Source of the DNA: a virus
Direction: 5' to 3' (one strand)
Length of the DNA: 64,000 nucleotides
Virus record (IMG/VR): IMGVR_UViG_3300044641_007115
Span: 1-64,000 of that record
Each line of letters opens with the position of its first letter. Position 1 is the first letter of the stretch. This document shows, one piece after another, positions 47,463-55,758 of this stretch. The translations under genes were made by a program, and so were the position numbers. Below the pieces are notes generated by a model. That model made no database searches and was not told the origin of the DNA. It was given only the letters and a program-made list of their open reading frames with translations.

Positions 47463-48026
47463 ATGAGCGCAACCATTCTCTACGCTGTCAATGAAGAGGG
47501 AACAGTTCAACCTCACAGCCAATTCAAGAACTCATGGGGTAGTGCAATGCTGGTGTGGGACTATCTGGCACAAAAATATCACCCCGCGCCGCCCAATCAC
47601 GACCCTACCGACATGTGGTCATTCTGCACGATTAACCCCAACTTCATCAAGAAGGTTTGGGATCTCCAAAACAAAGAAGACTTGCCGCTATGCGAATACG
47701 CGGCACTCCTGACCACGTTTGACGGTGCGATGTGCCGCCGGGAATATCTCCCGCGCCTGTCCGCTCTCTTGTTGGAATTTGACACACTGGCCCGCGAAAA
47801 ATGGCCCGACCGCACTGTGAACAGCATCGGTGAACAAGCACGGGCACTGATGAATGTCTACAACAGCGAATACGGTTGGCAAGCTGTATGCTGGCAACAG
47901 ACCACATGTGGCCCGGAGCAATGGCACGACAAGGGCGGCATCGAAGGCCCCTACAATATCCAAGGCGATGCCCACTGGTTTCTGGATGACGAACTGAAAG
48001 AGCGTGAAGCTAAACTAGTAGCGTGA
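47463..48026 (+). CDS. Hypothetical protein
   Basis: 187 aa from ATG 47463. Trp- and Cys-containing, unassigned (SSWGSAMLVWDYLAQ-like opening, YGWQAVCWQQTTCGPEQW near the end). Its end overlaps the next GTG (GTGA). Confidence 0.5.
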   Translation: MSATILYAVNEEGTVQPHSQFKNSWGSAMLVWDYLAQKYHPAPPNHDPTDMWSFCTINPNFIKKVWDLQNKEDLPLCEYAALLTTFDGAMCRREYLPRLSALLLEFDTLAREKWPDRTVNSIGEQARALMNVYNSEYGWQAVCWQQTTCGPEQWHDKGGIEGPYNIQGDAHWFLDDELKEREAKLVA

Positions 48027-48670
48027 AGCTACAGTTACGGTCGGACTTCCGCGATTTCTACGATCACATGTTCGACCGGTCGGGCGATGTATTCGAACGA
48101 TTCACCCGAACGGATATGCACCGTCGTGACGTTTTCGAACTTCTAAGCCGCGCCGGTTACAAAGTTCCTCCCCACGGCACCGCCGCCAAGATCAAATCGG
48201 TCTTTCATGCGCCGGATGACGGCTGGACTGTCGTTGCCTATGACGATCCCTTTGCTCATCGCGGGGAAGGCAAACGCAAGACCGGTGTCAACACATTGGA
48301 CCCGGAAACCTATTGCTCCCTCTACCTTGGCACTCTCTCCGAAATCACCGCCACCAACGTATCGTACCGGGAAGTTTGGATCGGTCGTCTATGGATCGGT
48401 ATGTGCTATCGATCCAACGATGAATGGCGGTCTAACGTGGGTGATGTGGAAATCGTCACGACCGGCATGAGCGAAGATATTCCGCGACCAGATGCATTTG
48501 TCAATTTTCCCTTGGTCGCGGTAGACTTAGTGGGGAGTATGGACGATGGTTATGCCGTGGATCTGAATACCGCGCCCGGTCTATCGGCGGTTCGGGATAT
48601 GCTTCGCGCCGGGGAAGTCGTCGATCACATCAAGGAATTTCTGGAGACACGTCATGAACCTAGACTCTAA
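48023..48670 (+). CDS. ATP-grasp-like C-terminal domain protein
   Basis: 215 aa from GTG 48023. The end, FPLVAVDLVGSMDDGYAVDL then NTAPGLSAVRDM, matches the ...vDx...g.y.viEvN..PGl signature of ATP-grasp ligases. The N-terminal part (FYDHMFDRSGDVFERFTRTD, HRRDVFELLSRAGYKVP) recurs in phage proteins of this type as I remember them. If a ligase, the substrate is unknown. Last 17 nt overlap the next gene. Confidence 0.45.
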   Translation: MKLQLRSDFRDFYDHMFDRSGDVFERFTRTDMHRRDVFELLSRAGYKVPPHGTAAKIKSVFHAPDDGWTVVAYDDPFAHRGEGKRKTGVNTLDPETYCSLYLGTLSEITATNVSYREVWIGRLWIGMCYRSNDEWRSNVGDVEIVTTGMSEDIPRPDAFVNFPLVAVDLVGSMDDGYAVDLNTAPGLSAVRDMLRAGEVVDHIKEFLETRHEPRL

Positions 48671-48941
48671 GGTCATTGAACACATTGCGGCGAAAGAAGC
48701 CGGATTCATCATCTTCCCATCGGATCTCACCAAAGAGTTCGAATTGACCGGTGAAGCGGCTCTTCAACATCTAACCATCGCGATGAAGGCCGGGTTTGTG
48801 GAATTACGGTTCAAACTCTTCGATCAGCCTTGGGTGCGCAACCTGAACGAAATTCCGATGGTCGTAGAAACCAAGGACGGTCCCCATACCGTCACGCCAC
48901 GGGATGTTATGGTCGGTTTCGAAAGAACCACTGTCCAATAA
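48654..48941 (+). CDS. Hypothetical protein
   Basis: 95 aa, winged-helix-like N-terminus (VIEHIAAKEAGFIIFPSDLT, EAALQHLTIAMKAGFVELRF). Unassigned. Its stop lies 7 nt before the converging small RNA terminator stem. Confidence 0.5.
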   Translation: MNLDSKVIEHIAAKEAGFIIFPSDLTKEFELTGEAALQHLTIAMKAGFVELRFKLFDQPWVRNLNEIPMVVETKDGPHTVTPRDVMVGFERTTVQ

Positions 48942-49029
48942 AAATAACGGGAGCAGTGTAGCCAAATACACCGCTCCCGCGTCCGGCCACAGCCAAGGTT
49001 GTGGTCCGAAAGGCGTCCCTTGACGCCAC
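48938..49029 (-). ncRNA. Candidate small RNA (~90 nt)
   Basis: On the minus strand a TTGACA promoter (49058-49063) precedes a ~90-nt transcript with three hairpins: GGCGTC-AAGG-GACGCC, CCACAACC-TTG-GCTGTGG (partly mispaired) and the terminator CGGGAGC...GCTCCCG (48948-48979) followed by TTATTTTTATT. No reading frame of note lies inside. It is flanked by the 3' ends of two converging genes. Confidence 0.6.
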
Positions 49030-49033
49030 CTAT

Positions 49034-49063
49034 ATGTTAAGCACAGTCTGGCTGATATGTCAA
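49034..49063 (-). promoter_or_regulatory. Promoter of the candidate small RNA
   Basis: TTGACA (49058-49063), 18-nt spacer, TAACAT (49034-49039), minus strand. Confidence 0.6.
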
Positions 49064-49073
49064 GCCTCTATTT

Positions 49074-50183
49074 TTAGAATGAGGTCAATGGCACAAACCC
49101 GCCGGACGGAGAGAACTTCAGTGACAGGCCGGAAAGAGCCTTGAACTGACCCTTCACAACCATAATCCCGTGCTTACCTTCAAGCGATGGGAATGCTGTC
49201 TTGTCGATGGTAAAAGCAACTTGACCCTTAGCCACAAGGGTGGTGGTCGTCTGGTGCAATTGCACACCGGCGTCATTGAAGAACGTCAGGGTTGCAACTT
49301 GAGGGAAGCCCATTGCATTCGATAGAGCGACGCCTGTGGCGTTGTTGTTCCGAAGATCATAGACCAAGTTCAATGTATCCTTGTCTGGCGTCACACCCGG
49401 CGTAGCGGCTTCCATAGCCTCACCACGGCTGTTCGGGAACTCATAGGCGATGCTGAAACCGACTCCGGTACCGTTGACTTGCGGAAGCACTTCAGCGTGT
49501 CCTGTAGTGACGTTCGGATGTGGGACATATGGATCGGTGAGTACCAACAGACTCACACCCTTCGGCGGGATCGTCACAATCGAATCACTGCCATAGATGT
49601 TGTTCGCGACCAATGACAATGGTGTCCCGGTCGGGCGAACAAACTGGACCCGCATGATCGCTGTGTCATTGCCGGGATTCACGAAACGAAGAGTAGTCTT
49701 CCATCCGCCACCGGCGGCGATGTGCGGCACTTGCCGCTGAATCGCGGGCGGGAGTTGTGACAGCCGGGAATCAATGACTTCCAAATTCAAAGTGATCGTC
49801 TGCGACCAATTCTGAACACCGTTGCTGGTATACGTGAACGTCACCGGTAGAAACGGATACTTTCCAACACCCAATGACAGAGAACCGGGGTTAATCGCCA
49901 GTTCGATGGTAGCCGGGAAATTGGGATAGATCAGCGCGGCGGACGGGGTTACAGTCACACCGGGCGGAAGAAGGTTGGCAAAAGAATTGACCTGAACAAA
50001 AACGGATTGGTTGTTCGTGCCGGGCGGCAATGCCACCGTGATCGGCCACGTCAATCGGGTTGCACTGGCTTTATCGGCCACAGCATTGATTTCAAGCGGA
50101 CTGATCGTAATGGGCGGTGGGGTCTGACCAAAAACACAAACGGAAGCAAAAAGCAAATAGAGAGTCAAAGTGATGTTGCGCAT
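49074..50183 (-). CDS. Secreted beta-sandwich protein, Acidobacteriota-like
   Basis: 369 aa with a signal peptide (ITLTLYLLFASVCVFGQ). The mature protein has VPHIAAGGGWKTTLRFVNPG, DSIVTIPPKGVSLLVLTD, LNLVYDLRNNNATGVALSNA, then VKGQFKALSGLSLKFSPSGG. This order (PHIAxGGGWxTT, xATGVALxN, GxxAFxL, GLxLRF) is familiar from many secreted proteins of Acidobacteriota. It is unusual in a phage and suggests acquisition from the host. Function unknown. It stands apart, with a terminator upstream. Confidence 0.7.
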   Translation of the reverse strand: MRNITLTLYLLFASVCVFGQTPPPITISPLEINAVADKASATRLTWPITVALPPGTNNQSVFVQVNSFANLLPPGVTVTPSAALIYPNFPATIELAINPGSLSLGVGKYPFLPVTFTYTSNGVQNWSQTITLNLEVIDSRLSQLPPAIQRQVPHIAAGGGWKTTLRFVNPGNDTAIMRVQFVRPTGTPLSLVANNIYGSDSIVTIPPKGVSLLVLTDPYVPHPNVTTGHAEVLPQVNGTGVGFSIAYEFPNSRGEAMEAATPGVTPDKDTLNLVYDLRNNNATGVALSNAMGFPQVATLTFFNDAGVQLHQTTTTLVAKGQVAFTIDKTAFPSLEGKHGIMVVKGQFKALSGLSLKFSPSGGFVPLTSF

Positions 50184-50207
50184 GCATTGTTATCTAGCAT
50201 ACGAAAA

Positions 50208-50237
50208 ACGCCGGACCCGAAGGCCCGGCGCTTTTTT
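50208..50237 (-). terminator. Terminator after the ParB-like gene
   Basis: Minus strand: GCCGGGCC-TTCG-GGTCCGGC followed by GTTTTTCG. Nearly the same as the tmRNA terminator. On the plus strand it is followed by GCTTTTTT as well. Confidence 0.85.
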
Positions 50238-50253
50238 GGAGAGAGAGGACGAA

Positions 50254-51267
50254 CTACTTGGCGGAAGTCGCAGCCGTTGCCGCCTTCTTTCCGGTTTCGA
50301 TGCCAAGGTGCTTCTTGATGCGCCGGACCAGCGTGGCTTCGCTGATGCCGCCTTCAAGGAAGGCCATGAAATCGACCAGAAGCGCGGAAGTCGGATCTTC
50401 GTCAGCCGAATGGCTTTCGACGTAGTTGCGGGAGAACTTCTTCAGATCGGCCAGCGTGCGCTTGATCTTCGAACCGTCTTCGCCCGTCTTGGAGCGGCGT
50501 TCGCGTTCGTGCTTCGCCAGCACCGCGCCGGTGATGCGCTTGAGGGTCGCCGGGTCGATGGTTCCCTCTTCGGCCATCGCTTCGTTTTCGGCCTGACTCT
50601 GAGCGTGTTCGGCGACAATGGCGTCCACCATCGTTTCGCGCTCCGATTCCGGCACCTTGACCAGCGTCTTGGCGGCGACTTCGAGGCTGATGACACCCGC
50701 GTCCACCAACTCCTGAATGCGCGTGGAGAGTTCGGACAGTTTCAGGTGGTGGTAGACGTACCACGGCTTCTTGCCGAAGACCGCCGCGATTTCGGCGTCC
50801 TTCATCTTGAAGGTGTCGCGGAGCACCATGATGATCTTCAGGCGATCCATCGGCGACAGTTCGATGCGACCCACGTTTTCGGTGACGTTCGAGAGGAACG
50901 CGGCCTTTTCGTTGATCGATTCCAGCTTCGCTTCGAGCACGAACGGTTCGTCGCCCATCGCATCCAGCTTCGCGATGGCGGCTTCCGACAGCTTCGCACG
51001 GAAGTTCTTGTCGTTGCGCTTTTCGTTGATGAGCAACGCAGCGGCGCGGCGGCGGAAACCCGCGACCAGAACCGGGGCATTTTCGTTGTCCTTGCGGACG
51101 ATGACGTTTTGCTTCTGGCCTTCGGTCAAGAGGCTTTCGGCCATCTCTTCCACCGCCTTCGGCTTGATTCCGAATCGGCCCTGCAAGGAATGATCCGGCA
51201 ACTTGATGAGCGCCGGGTTCAGTGCGTATCCCGTGCGCTTTCCGAATTCAACTGAGAACACTGACAT
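50254..51267 (-). CDS. ParB/Spo0J-like protein
   Basis: 337 aa with AAGGAG site. ParB/Srx nuclease-like N-domain with the box GFRRRAAALL at 70-79 (counterpart of GERRxRA) and TENVGRIELSPMDR at 129-142 (counterpart of ENIQRxDLxPxEEA), then a helix-turn-helix (DAEIAAVFGKKPWYVYHHLK, ~157-176). The tail is Lys/Ala rich. No ParA partner is seen, so plasmid-style partitioning is unproven. It could regulate transcription. Own promoter and terminator. Confidence 0.8.
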   Translation of the reverse strand: MSVFSVEFGKRTGYALNPALIKLPDHSLQGRFGIKPKAVEEMAESLLTEGQKQNVIVRKDNENAPVLVAGFRRRAAALLINEKRNDKNFRAKLSEAAIAKLDAMGDEPFVLEAKLESINEKAAFLSNVTENVGRIELSPMDRLKIIMVLRDTFKMKDAEIAAVFGKKPWYVYHHLKLSELSTRIQELVDAGVISLEVAAKTLVKVPESERETMVDAIVAEHAQSQAENEAMAEEGTIDPATLKRITGAVLAKHERERRSKTGEDGSKIKRTLADLKKFSRNYVESHSADEDPTSALLVDFMAFLEGGISEATLVRRIKKHLGIETGKKAATAATSAK

Positions 51268-51356
51268 ATGAGTAGTTTTTGCTCCTTAAGTTCAGATGGC
51301 TTTATGCCACTCTGGTTAAGCCGGTGCTCTTTCGCTTGCCAACGGCTCACAATGTC

Positions 51357-51385
51357 AGTATCGCTATTTTGTGGGGCCACGTCAA
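51357..51385 (-). promoter_or_regulatory. Promoter of the ParB-like gene
   Basis: TTGACG (51380-51385), 17-nt spacer, GATACT (51357-51362), minus strand, about 90 nt of leader before the ATG. Confidence 0.7.
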
Positions 51386-51387
51386 GA

Positions 51388-51436
51388 CAAAAAAAACCTT
51401 GGGTTACCGAGTTTGGAGTCTCGTTTAACCCAAGGT
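51388..51436 (-). terminator. Terminator upstream of the ParB promoter
   Basis: 11-bp stem ACCTTGGGTTA / TAACCCAAGGT, 19-nt loop, then eight T on the minus strand. Ends the operon that includes 51476. Confidence 0.9.
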
Positions 51437-51475
51437 CGCTGATTTTTCAACAAGTTAGACGGAAGAAATTTTTTT

Positions 51476-51898
51476 CTAGTTTCGTTCGATCAGGTGGCGA
51501 CGAATGTCTTCCAGACGTGAATCGAAGGTTTCGTGCATGCTCTTCATCTGCACTTCAACGACGGTCTTCACGTTTTCGATCTTGTCTTCGATCTGTTCGA
51601 GCCGGGTACGGAAGGTATCTTCACGCACAAATTTGGTTTCCACCATCGCCATCAGGGTGTCTGCCACGGTTGTTTTCAGGCTGACCAACCCGATGTTGAC
51701 GGCATTGAGGTCATGGATGACCTTCTCTTTCAACATTTCAATCTCTTTGAGGGATTGAACGTTGTTCTCCAAAATGTCGTGCCGCACCTTCATGTGAACC
51801 GCCCACGACAAAAAGCTGGTCACGATGCCTAGAATGCCAAAAATGATAGCTACGGTAGCTTCAGAAATTCCAAGATTCACTGTTGAGTCCTGTTCCAA
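51476..51898 (-). CDS. Membrane-anchored coiled-coil protein
   Basis: About 134-140 aa. Start uncertain: TTG 51898 gives 140 aa, GTG 51880 (AGGAC upstream) gives 134. An early membrane helix (EATVAIIFGILGIVTSFLSW) is followed by a long heptad-repeat coiled coil (LENNVQSLKEIEMLKEKVIH; RLEQIEDKIENVKTVVEVQM). Oddly, a TAAATA and ATG lie upstream in another frame (see findings). Function unknown. Confidence 0.5.
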   Translation of the reverse strand: MEQDSTVNLGISEATVAIIFGILGIVTSFLSWAVHMKVRHDILENNVQSLKEIEMLKEKVIHDLNAVNIGLVSLKTTVADTLMAMVETKFVREDTFRTRLEQIEDKIENVKTVVEVQMKSMHETFDSRLEDIRRHLIERN

Positions 51899-51942
51899 TC
51901 TGCCAACTATCCGCTGGCATGACAGGTATTTATGAATTTTGG

Positions 51943-52287
51943 TCAGAAGGCTTCTACAAGATGGTATGGAATGCCCTTCGCCTTCAGCAAGCTGATGGTG
52001 TTCTCTGTTCCGGGGCTATTTCCGTCCCAAACAATCACAGCGGCTTCCGCCACGGCGACCATTTCGCGATTGCGGCGCATGCCCGCACTCTTGCCGTATT
52101 TATCCCAATTGGCCGGGTACTCTTCGACGGGAACGTTGTTCGCCTTCGCCCAATGATAAGCCAGCATGTCTACGCCGCGTGCCATGCCGCAAATCAGGGT
52201 AGTGATTTGATACCCGGATTCGCGGATGGCACGCTCAATGACCGCCGGATCTGCAATTTCACGACTACCGGCGACTAGAACCTTCAC
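51943..52287 (-). CDS. SLOG-family (DUF2493/YspA-like) protein
   Basis: 114 aa from GTG 52287 (GAGGT site). MKVLVAGSREIAD, then LICGMARGVDMLAYHWA, then RRNREMVAVAEAAVIVWDGN and SPGTENTISLLKAKG fit the YspA/DUF2493 Rossmann-like SLOG domain, thought to bind nucleotide-derived ligands. Overlaps the HNH gene's stop (GTGA). Neighbours process nucleosides and nucleotides. Confidence 0.8.
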   Translation of the reverse strand: MKVLVAGSREIADPAVIERAIRESGYQITTLICGMARGVDMLAYHWAKANNVPVEEYPANWDKYGKSAGMRRNREMVAVAEAAVIVWDGNSPGTENTISLLKAKGIPYHLVEAF

Positions 52288-52778
52288 GCAGATACCTCTT
52301 CCGTGGCCTTCAGACGCTCCACAATCGCGCGGCACGTCCGGGGCGAACGGGTGAGCCGGGCGGCGATGTCGCACGACGTATAGCCGTTCTTATGCATTTC
52401 CATTGCGATCTGCATGTCGGTTTCGCTGATCGGGCGGCGGGTCGAAGTTTTGAAAGACCGGCCTTCGCGCGGCGTCAGGATGATGTTGGACGGGCGGTTG
52501 TCGGTACCGTCGTTGTTCTTGTGACCAACGTAGTACTTCCGGTTGAATGCGCGCGCACCAAACTTCTCATACGCGGCCAAACGATGAACGTAGATCCACG
52601 TACCGGCTTCTTCGATGTAGACCTTCCGGTACTGGTTCGGCTCCCGGCGGTTGTGTGAATAGCTTTTCAGCCGGGTCTTGTCTTCGTCCCGGACGACAGT
52701 TCCATTGCGGTTGACACGATATCCGGCCTTGCGTGCGGCCCGAATCGCCAGATTGCTTTTCGAAAGTTGAATTTTCAT
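52284..52778 (-). CDS. HNH endonuclease with HTH tail
   Basis: 164 aa. HNH_3-type core: IYVHRLAAYEKFG, then VGHKNNDGTDNRPSNIILTP (H-N-N pattern). The C-terminal SETDMQIAMEMHKNGYTSCD and IAARLTRSPRTCRAIVERL form a helix-turn-helix of the recombinase type. Probably a homing or DNA-processing nuclease. Inserted between the deoxyribosyltransferase and SLOG genes. Confidence 0.8.
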   Translation of the reverse strand: MKIQLSKSNLAIRAARKAGYRVNRNGTVVRDEDKTRLKSYSHNRREPNQYRKVYIEEAGTWIYVHRLAAYEKFGARAFNRKYYVGHKNNDGTDNRPSNIILTPREGRSFKTSTRRPISETDMQIAMEMHKNGYTSCDIAARLTRSPRTCRAIVERLKATEEVSA

Positions 52779-52791
52779 TTTTCTCTCCCGG

Positions 52792-53241
52792 TCACGGTTT
52801 CAAAATCGCGACCACCATGTTCAGTGCATCCTCAAGATTGTTGGCCCTGAAATCGATCAGGTTCCGAATCATGGCGTGGTCATGCAAGTCATCCAAGATC
52901 ACCACACACGGCTTGCGGAATGCGTCCGCCCAACCGAATTCGATGCATGTACCGATGCTGACACGGGACAGGCCGGGCGGAAAATTGAATAACACCACGT
53001 CTGACCGCATGACATCCATACGGTCGCGCGCGGTAATCGCATCGTCGGTGCTCAACGGAAACTCTTTGTATCCGTCCGCCAAGAGTTTCCCGTCATTCAG
53101 GTAGCTCTTGGCCCGCATCGGCGAAAATCCATCGATTCCATGATCGGCCAAGAACAACTTGGCTTGGGTGCGCCATTCGGTTGCTTCGGCATAGTTTTGC
53201 CCGGCGATGGGTCCGGCCAGATAGACACGCGGTTTGCTCAT
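52792..53241 (-). CDS. Nucleoside 2-deoxyribosyltransferase-like protein
   Basis: 149 aa from ATG 53241 (overlaps the kinase stop, AAGGTGAT upstream). RVYLAGPIAGQNYAEATEWR and ITARDRMDVMRSDVVLFNFP match the family (xVYLAGP, then xxRDxxxxxxSDxxL), followed by GTCIEFGWADAF, i.e. the G(T)xxExGxA motif. These enzymes cut or swap the base on deoxynucleosides; some act on dNMPs. Next to the dNMP kinase, suggesting nucleotide-pool control. Confidence 0.85.
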   Translation of the reverse strand: MSKPRVYLAGPIAGQNYAEATEWRTQAKLFLADHGIDGFSPMRAKSYLNDGKLLADGYKEFPLSTDDAITARDRMDVMRSDVVLFNFPPGLSRVSIGTCIEFGWADAFRKPCVVILDDLHDHAMIRNLIDFRANNLEDALNMVVAILKP

Positions 53242-53936
53242 TGTGCCATCACCTTCCGGTCGAAGATGCGCTGATAGAGAGCATTCTGAAGGATTGTGAT
53301 GTCGCCGCCATTCTCGAATGTGGCATCGAAAGTTGTGTCCTTCCAATCTGTCTCACTGGCGTGGGTCGGGGTATATCCGTCGTCGCGCCCGGCGACCAAC
53401 CAAACTTGACCACCCTCTTCACGGATCATGGCAATTTCGTTTTGGAAACGAACATCAGAGACGACCCATTTGCCCGTCTGGACCTTTTCCCGGACACGGT
53501 TGATCCAGTAGTCCTTGTCTTGCGCCCGGCGGTATTCGGTGCCGTGCCACTGAAGCAACCGCCGCAACTCCACCTTCCGGCGGTTGATGATGTCTACCTT
53601 GTCGTAATCGGTCGTTGCGATATCCAAAGCAAAAGGCAAATTGATGCCCAATTCTTCACGAACGCGCGTCCGATATTCTTCAGTGGGATTGGTAATTGCG
53701 TCGTATGCTTCGATTTTCAAAGCATCGGCGAACGCCAATTTTTGATAACCGAGAAATGACAAGAGAAAACTTGCTGTATCTTTCCCGGCACCAGCCGCTC
53801 CACAGAAACCAATGAGTCGCGGCGCGTTGTCGAGATTGAGTTGAGTGACGATTTGGCTGATGCCGTTGCCCAATGTTTCATAAGCAAGAGCGGTGCCTAA
53901 GTGTCGAATGAGTCGAGTTACTAGTTCTTGTGCCAT
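53238..53936 (-). CDS. Deoxynucleoside monophosphate kinase (T4 gp1-like)
   Basis: 232 aa. Walker A GAAGAGKDT at 46-54, then KLAFADALK, LLQWHGTEYRRAQDKDYWI, NRVREKV, and VSDVRFQNEIAMIREEGG, all typical of the phage dNMP kinase family (T4 gp1). Phosphorylates dNMPs to dNDPs. N-terminal ~40 residues are additional helices. Confidence 0.85.
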   Translation of the reverse strand: MAQELVTRLIRHLGTALAYETLGNGISQIVTQLNLDNAPRLIGFCGAAGAGKDTASFLLSFLGYQKLAFADALKIEAYDAITNPTEEYRTRVREELGINLPFALDIATTDYDKVDIINRRKVELRRLLQWHGTEYRRAQDKDYWINRVREKVQTGKWVVSDVRFQNEIAMIREEGGQVWLVAGRDDGYTPTHASETDWKDTTFDATFENGGDITILQNALYQRIFDRKVMAQ

Positions 53937-53990
53937 CCTTTCTGTCGCCTCTGTGATGTAGCGGCGGAAGTGCGACGTTCCGCCACTCGA

Positions 53991-54434
53991 TTAGTCGTGT
54001 TCTTCATACTTCTTCACTTCGATGTCGCCGTTACGGTTGACCACGATTTCCGCGTGATCTCCGAACATTAACTCTAAGTTACTATCCCCAATGGCGATGA
54101 GAATTCGGCTAACTTCATCCGCCAATTCAGCGGCCCGGCGATTCTCTTCGTCACTCATTTCTTCGATCTCAATCATTTCGAAGTCGTCGTCATAGACGTT
54201 GCTTCCGTTGATGAAGATCGTATCGGGATCAGTACTTGCCGCGAACACACACGGCTGTCCATCGTTCCAGTGCGGTGTCCATTGACGCCATCCAAATGAG
54301 TCGAGGTCTTCGTTCTCAGTGAATAGGCCCGTAACCGCTTCGACAAAGACGCCCTTTGCCGCTTCGCCAATCTGCTGTCGGATATTATCCAACTGCTGAT
54401 TCAGTTCCTTCAATTTTTCGGTGTTGATTGACAT
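53991..54434 (-). CDS. Hypothetical acidic protein
   Basis: 147 aa, acidic throughout (DDDFEMIEIEEMSDEENRRA), no recognised domain. Starts with a helical Lys/Leu/Glu stretch. Lies in the leftward operon between the HD protein and the dNMP kinase. Confidence 0.5.
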   Translation of the reverse strand: MSINTEKLKELNQQLDNIRQQIGEAAKGVFVEAVTGLFTENEDLDSFGWRQWTPHWNDGQPCVFAASTDPDTIFINGSNVYDDDFEMIEIEEMSDEENRRAAELADEVSRILIAIGDSNLELMFGDHAEIVVNRNGDIEVKKYEEHD

Positions 54435-54449
54435 TTGAAATCGAACCCA

Positions 54450-55040
54450 TCAGTAGATAGGAATGATCGATGTGGACTGTTCAGCGCTGGTCGCGCCGAA
54501 CCGGGAAGACATCATGTCGGCATAGTGCAAAATGTGGGCTTCGGGAGTGACCGGCTCAATCGCGGTCTGCCATTCCAGCCGACCATGATGGGCTAGCATT
54601 GCGTGCTCGATACGCATCCGAATCGACGCTGGCACATCATCTTCACTCAGACCAACCACGCTGGCATAAAACATCGCATGACTACCGGCCAGATGCCGGA
54701 CCAACTTACGATACTCAGTCTTGATGATCGTCCCTAACGGAGAAATTTCGTAGTCGTGGATCTTCATGAAGTCGTGCAAGATCGCAGCGGTCGCCAGAAC
54801 ATCGAACGAAACTTGCTCGAACTGTGTTGCCATGTTCAAGGCAATCGCTGTCACTTCGGCGGTGTGGACCATCAGACCACCTTCGAACGCATGGTGCCGT
54901 TCAGCGGAACCTACTCCCGCTTGAAATCGCGGATCGCAAATGGCACCATAGGTGATAGCACTCAAATGGCGATTCTTGATCTGATGCGAAGTATGGTCAA
55001 GAAAGCGAAAAGCAATTTCAGTTAGCGGCGCTTGCGTCAT
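54450..55040 (-). CDS. HD-domain phosphohydrolase
   Basis: 196 aa from ATG 55040. HHAFEGGLMVHTAEV then TAAILHDFMKI place His59 and the His89-Asp90 pair of an HD fold, in the arrangement of YhaM/CMP-binding-factor type 3'-5' exoribonucleases. The later His (MLAHHGRLEWQ) completes it. Substrate unknown. Overlaps the nuclease gene by 23 nt. Confidence 0.75.
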   Translation of the reverse strand: MTQAPLTEIAFRFLDHTSHQIKNRHLSAITYGAICDPRFQAGVGSAERHHAFEGGLMVHTAEVTAIALNMATQFEQVSFDVLATAAILHDFMKIHDYEISPLGTIIKTEYRKLVRHLAGSHAMFYASVVGLSEDDVPASIRMRIEHAMLAHHGRLEWQTAIEPVTPEAHILHYADMMSSRFGATSAEQSTSIIPIY

Positions 55041-55758
55041 TGTTGTCCACCTTGAGGTTTTCGAAATCAAAACCGAAGTCGGTGTTGAAGCGTTCCGTGT
55101 AGTAACGAACGACTGTTTCTTCCAGCATCGCACGGTAATCACGGCGGTCTTTTACAAACGTGCTGGCCGTTCCATCTTCGCTGGAAATGATGATGACGAT
55201 CTGATCGATAGATTCACCGGTGCGCTCTTCCCACATGTAGGAATATGCCGTCGCTTGCATGAAGTAGTCGAGAATCCAATCCTCTTGCTTCGTGTGCAAC
55301 GCACTCTTGAAGTCGATGATAGAGGGAACTCCGTTGTAATCCGCCACGCAGTCGCACGTCCCGGCGACCATGAGTTCATCAGACCACAGCGCGATTTCTT
55401 GCGCGCGCACGTTGTCGATCCGGTTCAGGATGTGCCGGATGCGATTGAAGAGCATGTTGGCTGTTTGATTCTCTGACTTCGGAATTTCGTTCAGAAGATA
55501 CCGTTCAACCATGTAATGCAATTCGGTGCCGCGACCGGCGGCGGCTTTTGCAATGCGGCTGGCTTCTTCTTCACCGACGCGGGCGCGCCATTCTTTGATG
55601 GCATCTTCTTTGACGATGCCGACGACGGTGGTGACTGATGGGTAGAAATCCCCGGACGGGACTTTATATGCTCGTTTTCCGTTGGGAAGCGTTGTCCTTC
55701 CTAGCCGGGGCAACGACACAGCGGGTGGTGTTTGCTTGAATGTCTTTGAAAGAAGCAT
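55018..55758 (-). CDS. PD-(D/E)XK nuclease
   Basis: 246 aa. RGTELHYMVERYLL (His81), AQEIALWSDELMVAGTCDCV (Glu121, Asp136), IIDFKSA (Asp149, Lys151), and FMQATAYSYMWEERTG form a RecB/Cas4-type nuclease motif series. Resembles phage exonucleases used in recombination. The start codon abuts a perfect inverted repeat (55759-55785). Confidence 0.8.
   Translation of the reverse strand: MLLSKTFKQTPPAVSLPRLGRTTLPNGKRAYKVPSGDFYPSVTTVVGIVKEDAIKEWRARVGEEEASRIAKAAAGRGTELHYMVERYLLNEIPKSENQTANMLFNRIRHILNRIDNVRAQEIALWSDELMVAGTCDCVADYNGVPSIIDFKSALHTKQEDWILDYFMQATAYSYMWEERTGESIDQIVIIISSEDGTASTFVKDRRDYRAMLEETVVRYYTERFNTDFGFDFENLKVDNNDASAAN

Noticed and set aside
50170-51255. Long open frame (361 codons) on the plus strand
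   Set aside because: Antisense to the ParB-like gene, which has clear family motifs, a ribosome site, promoter and terminator.
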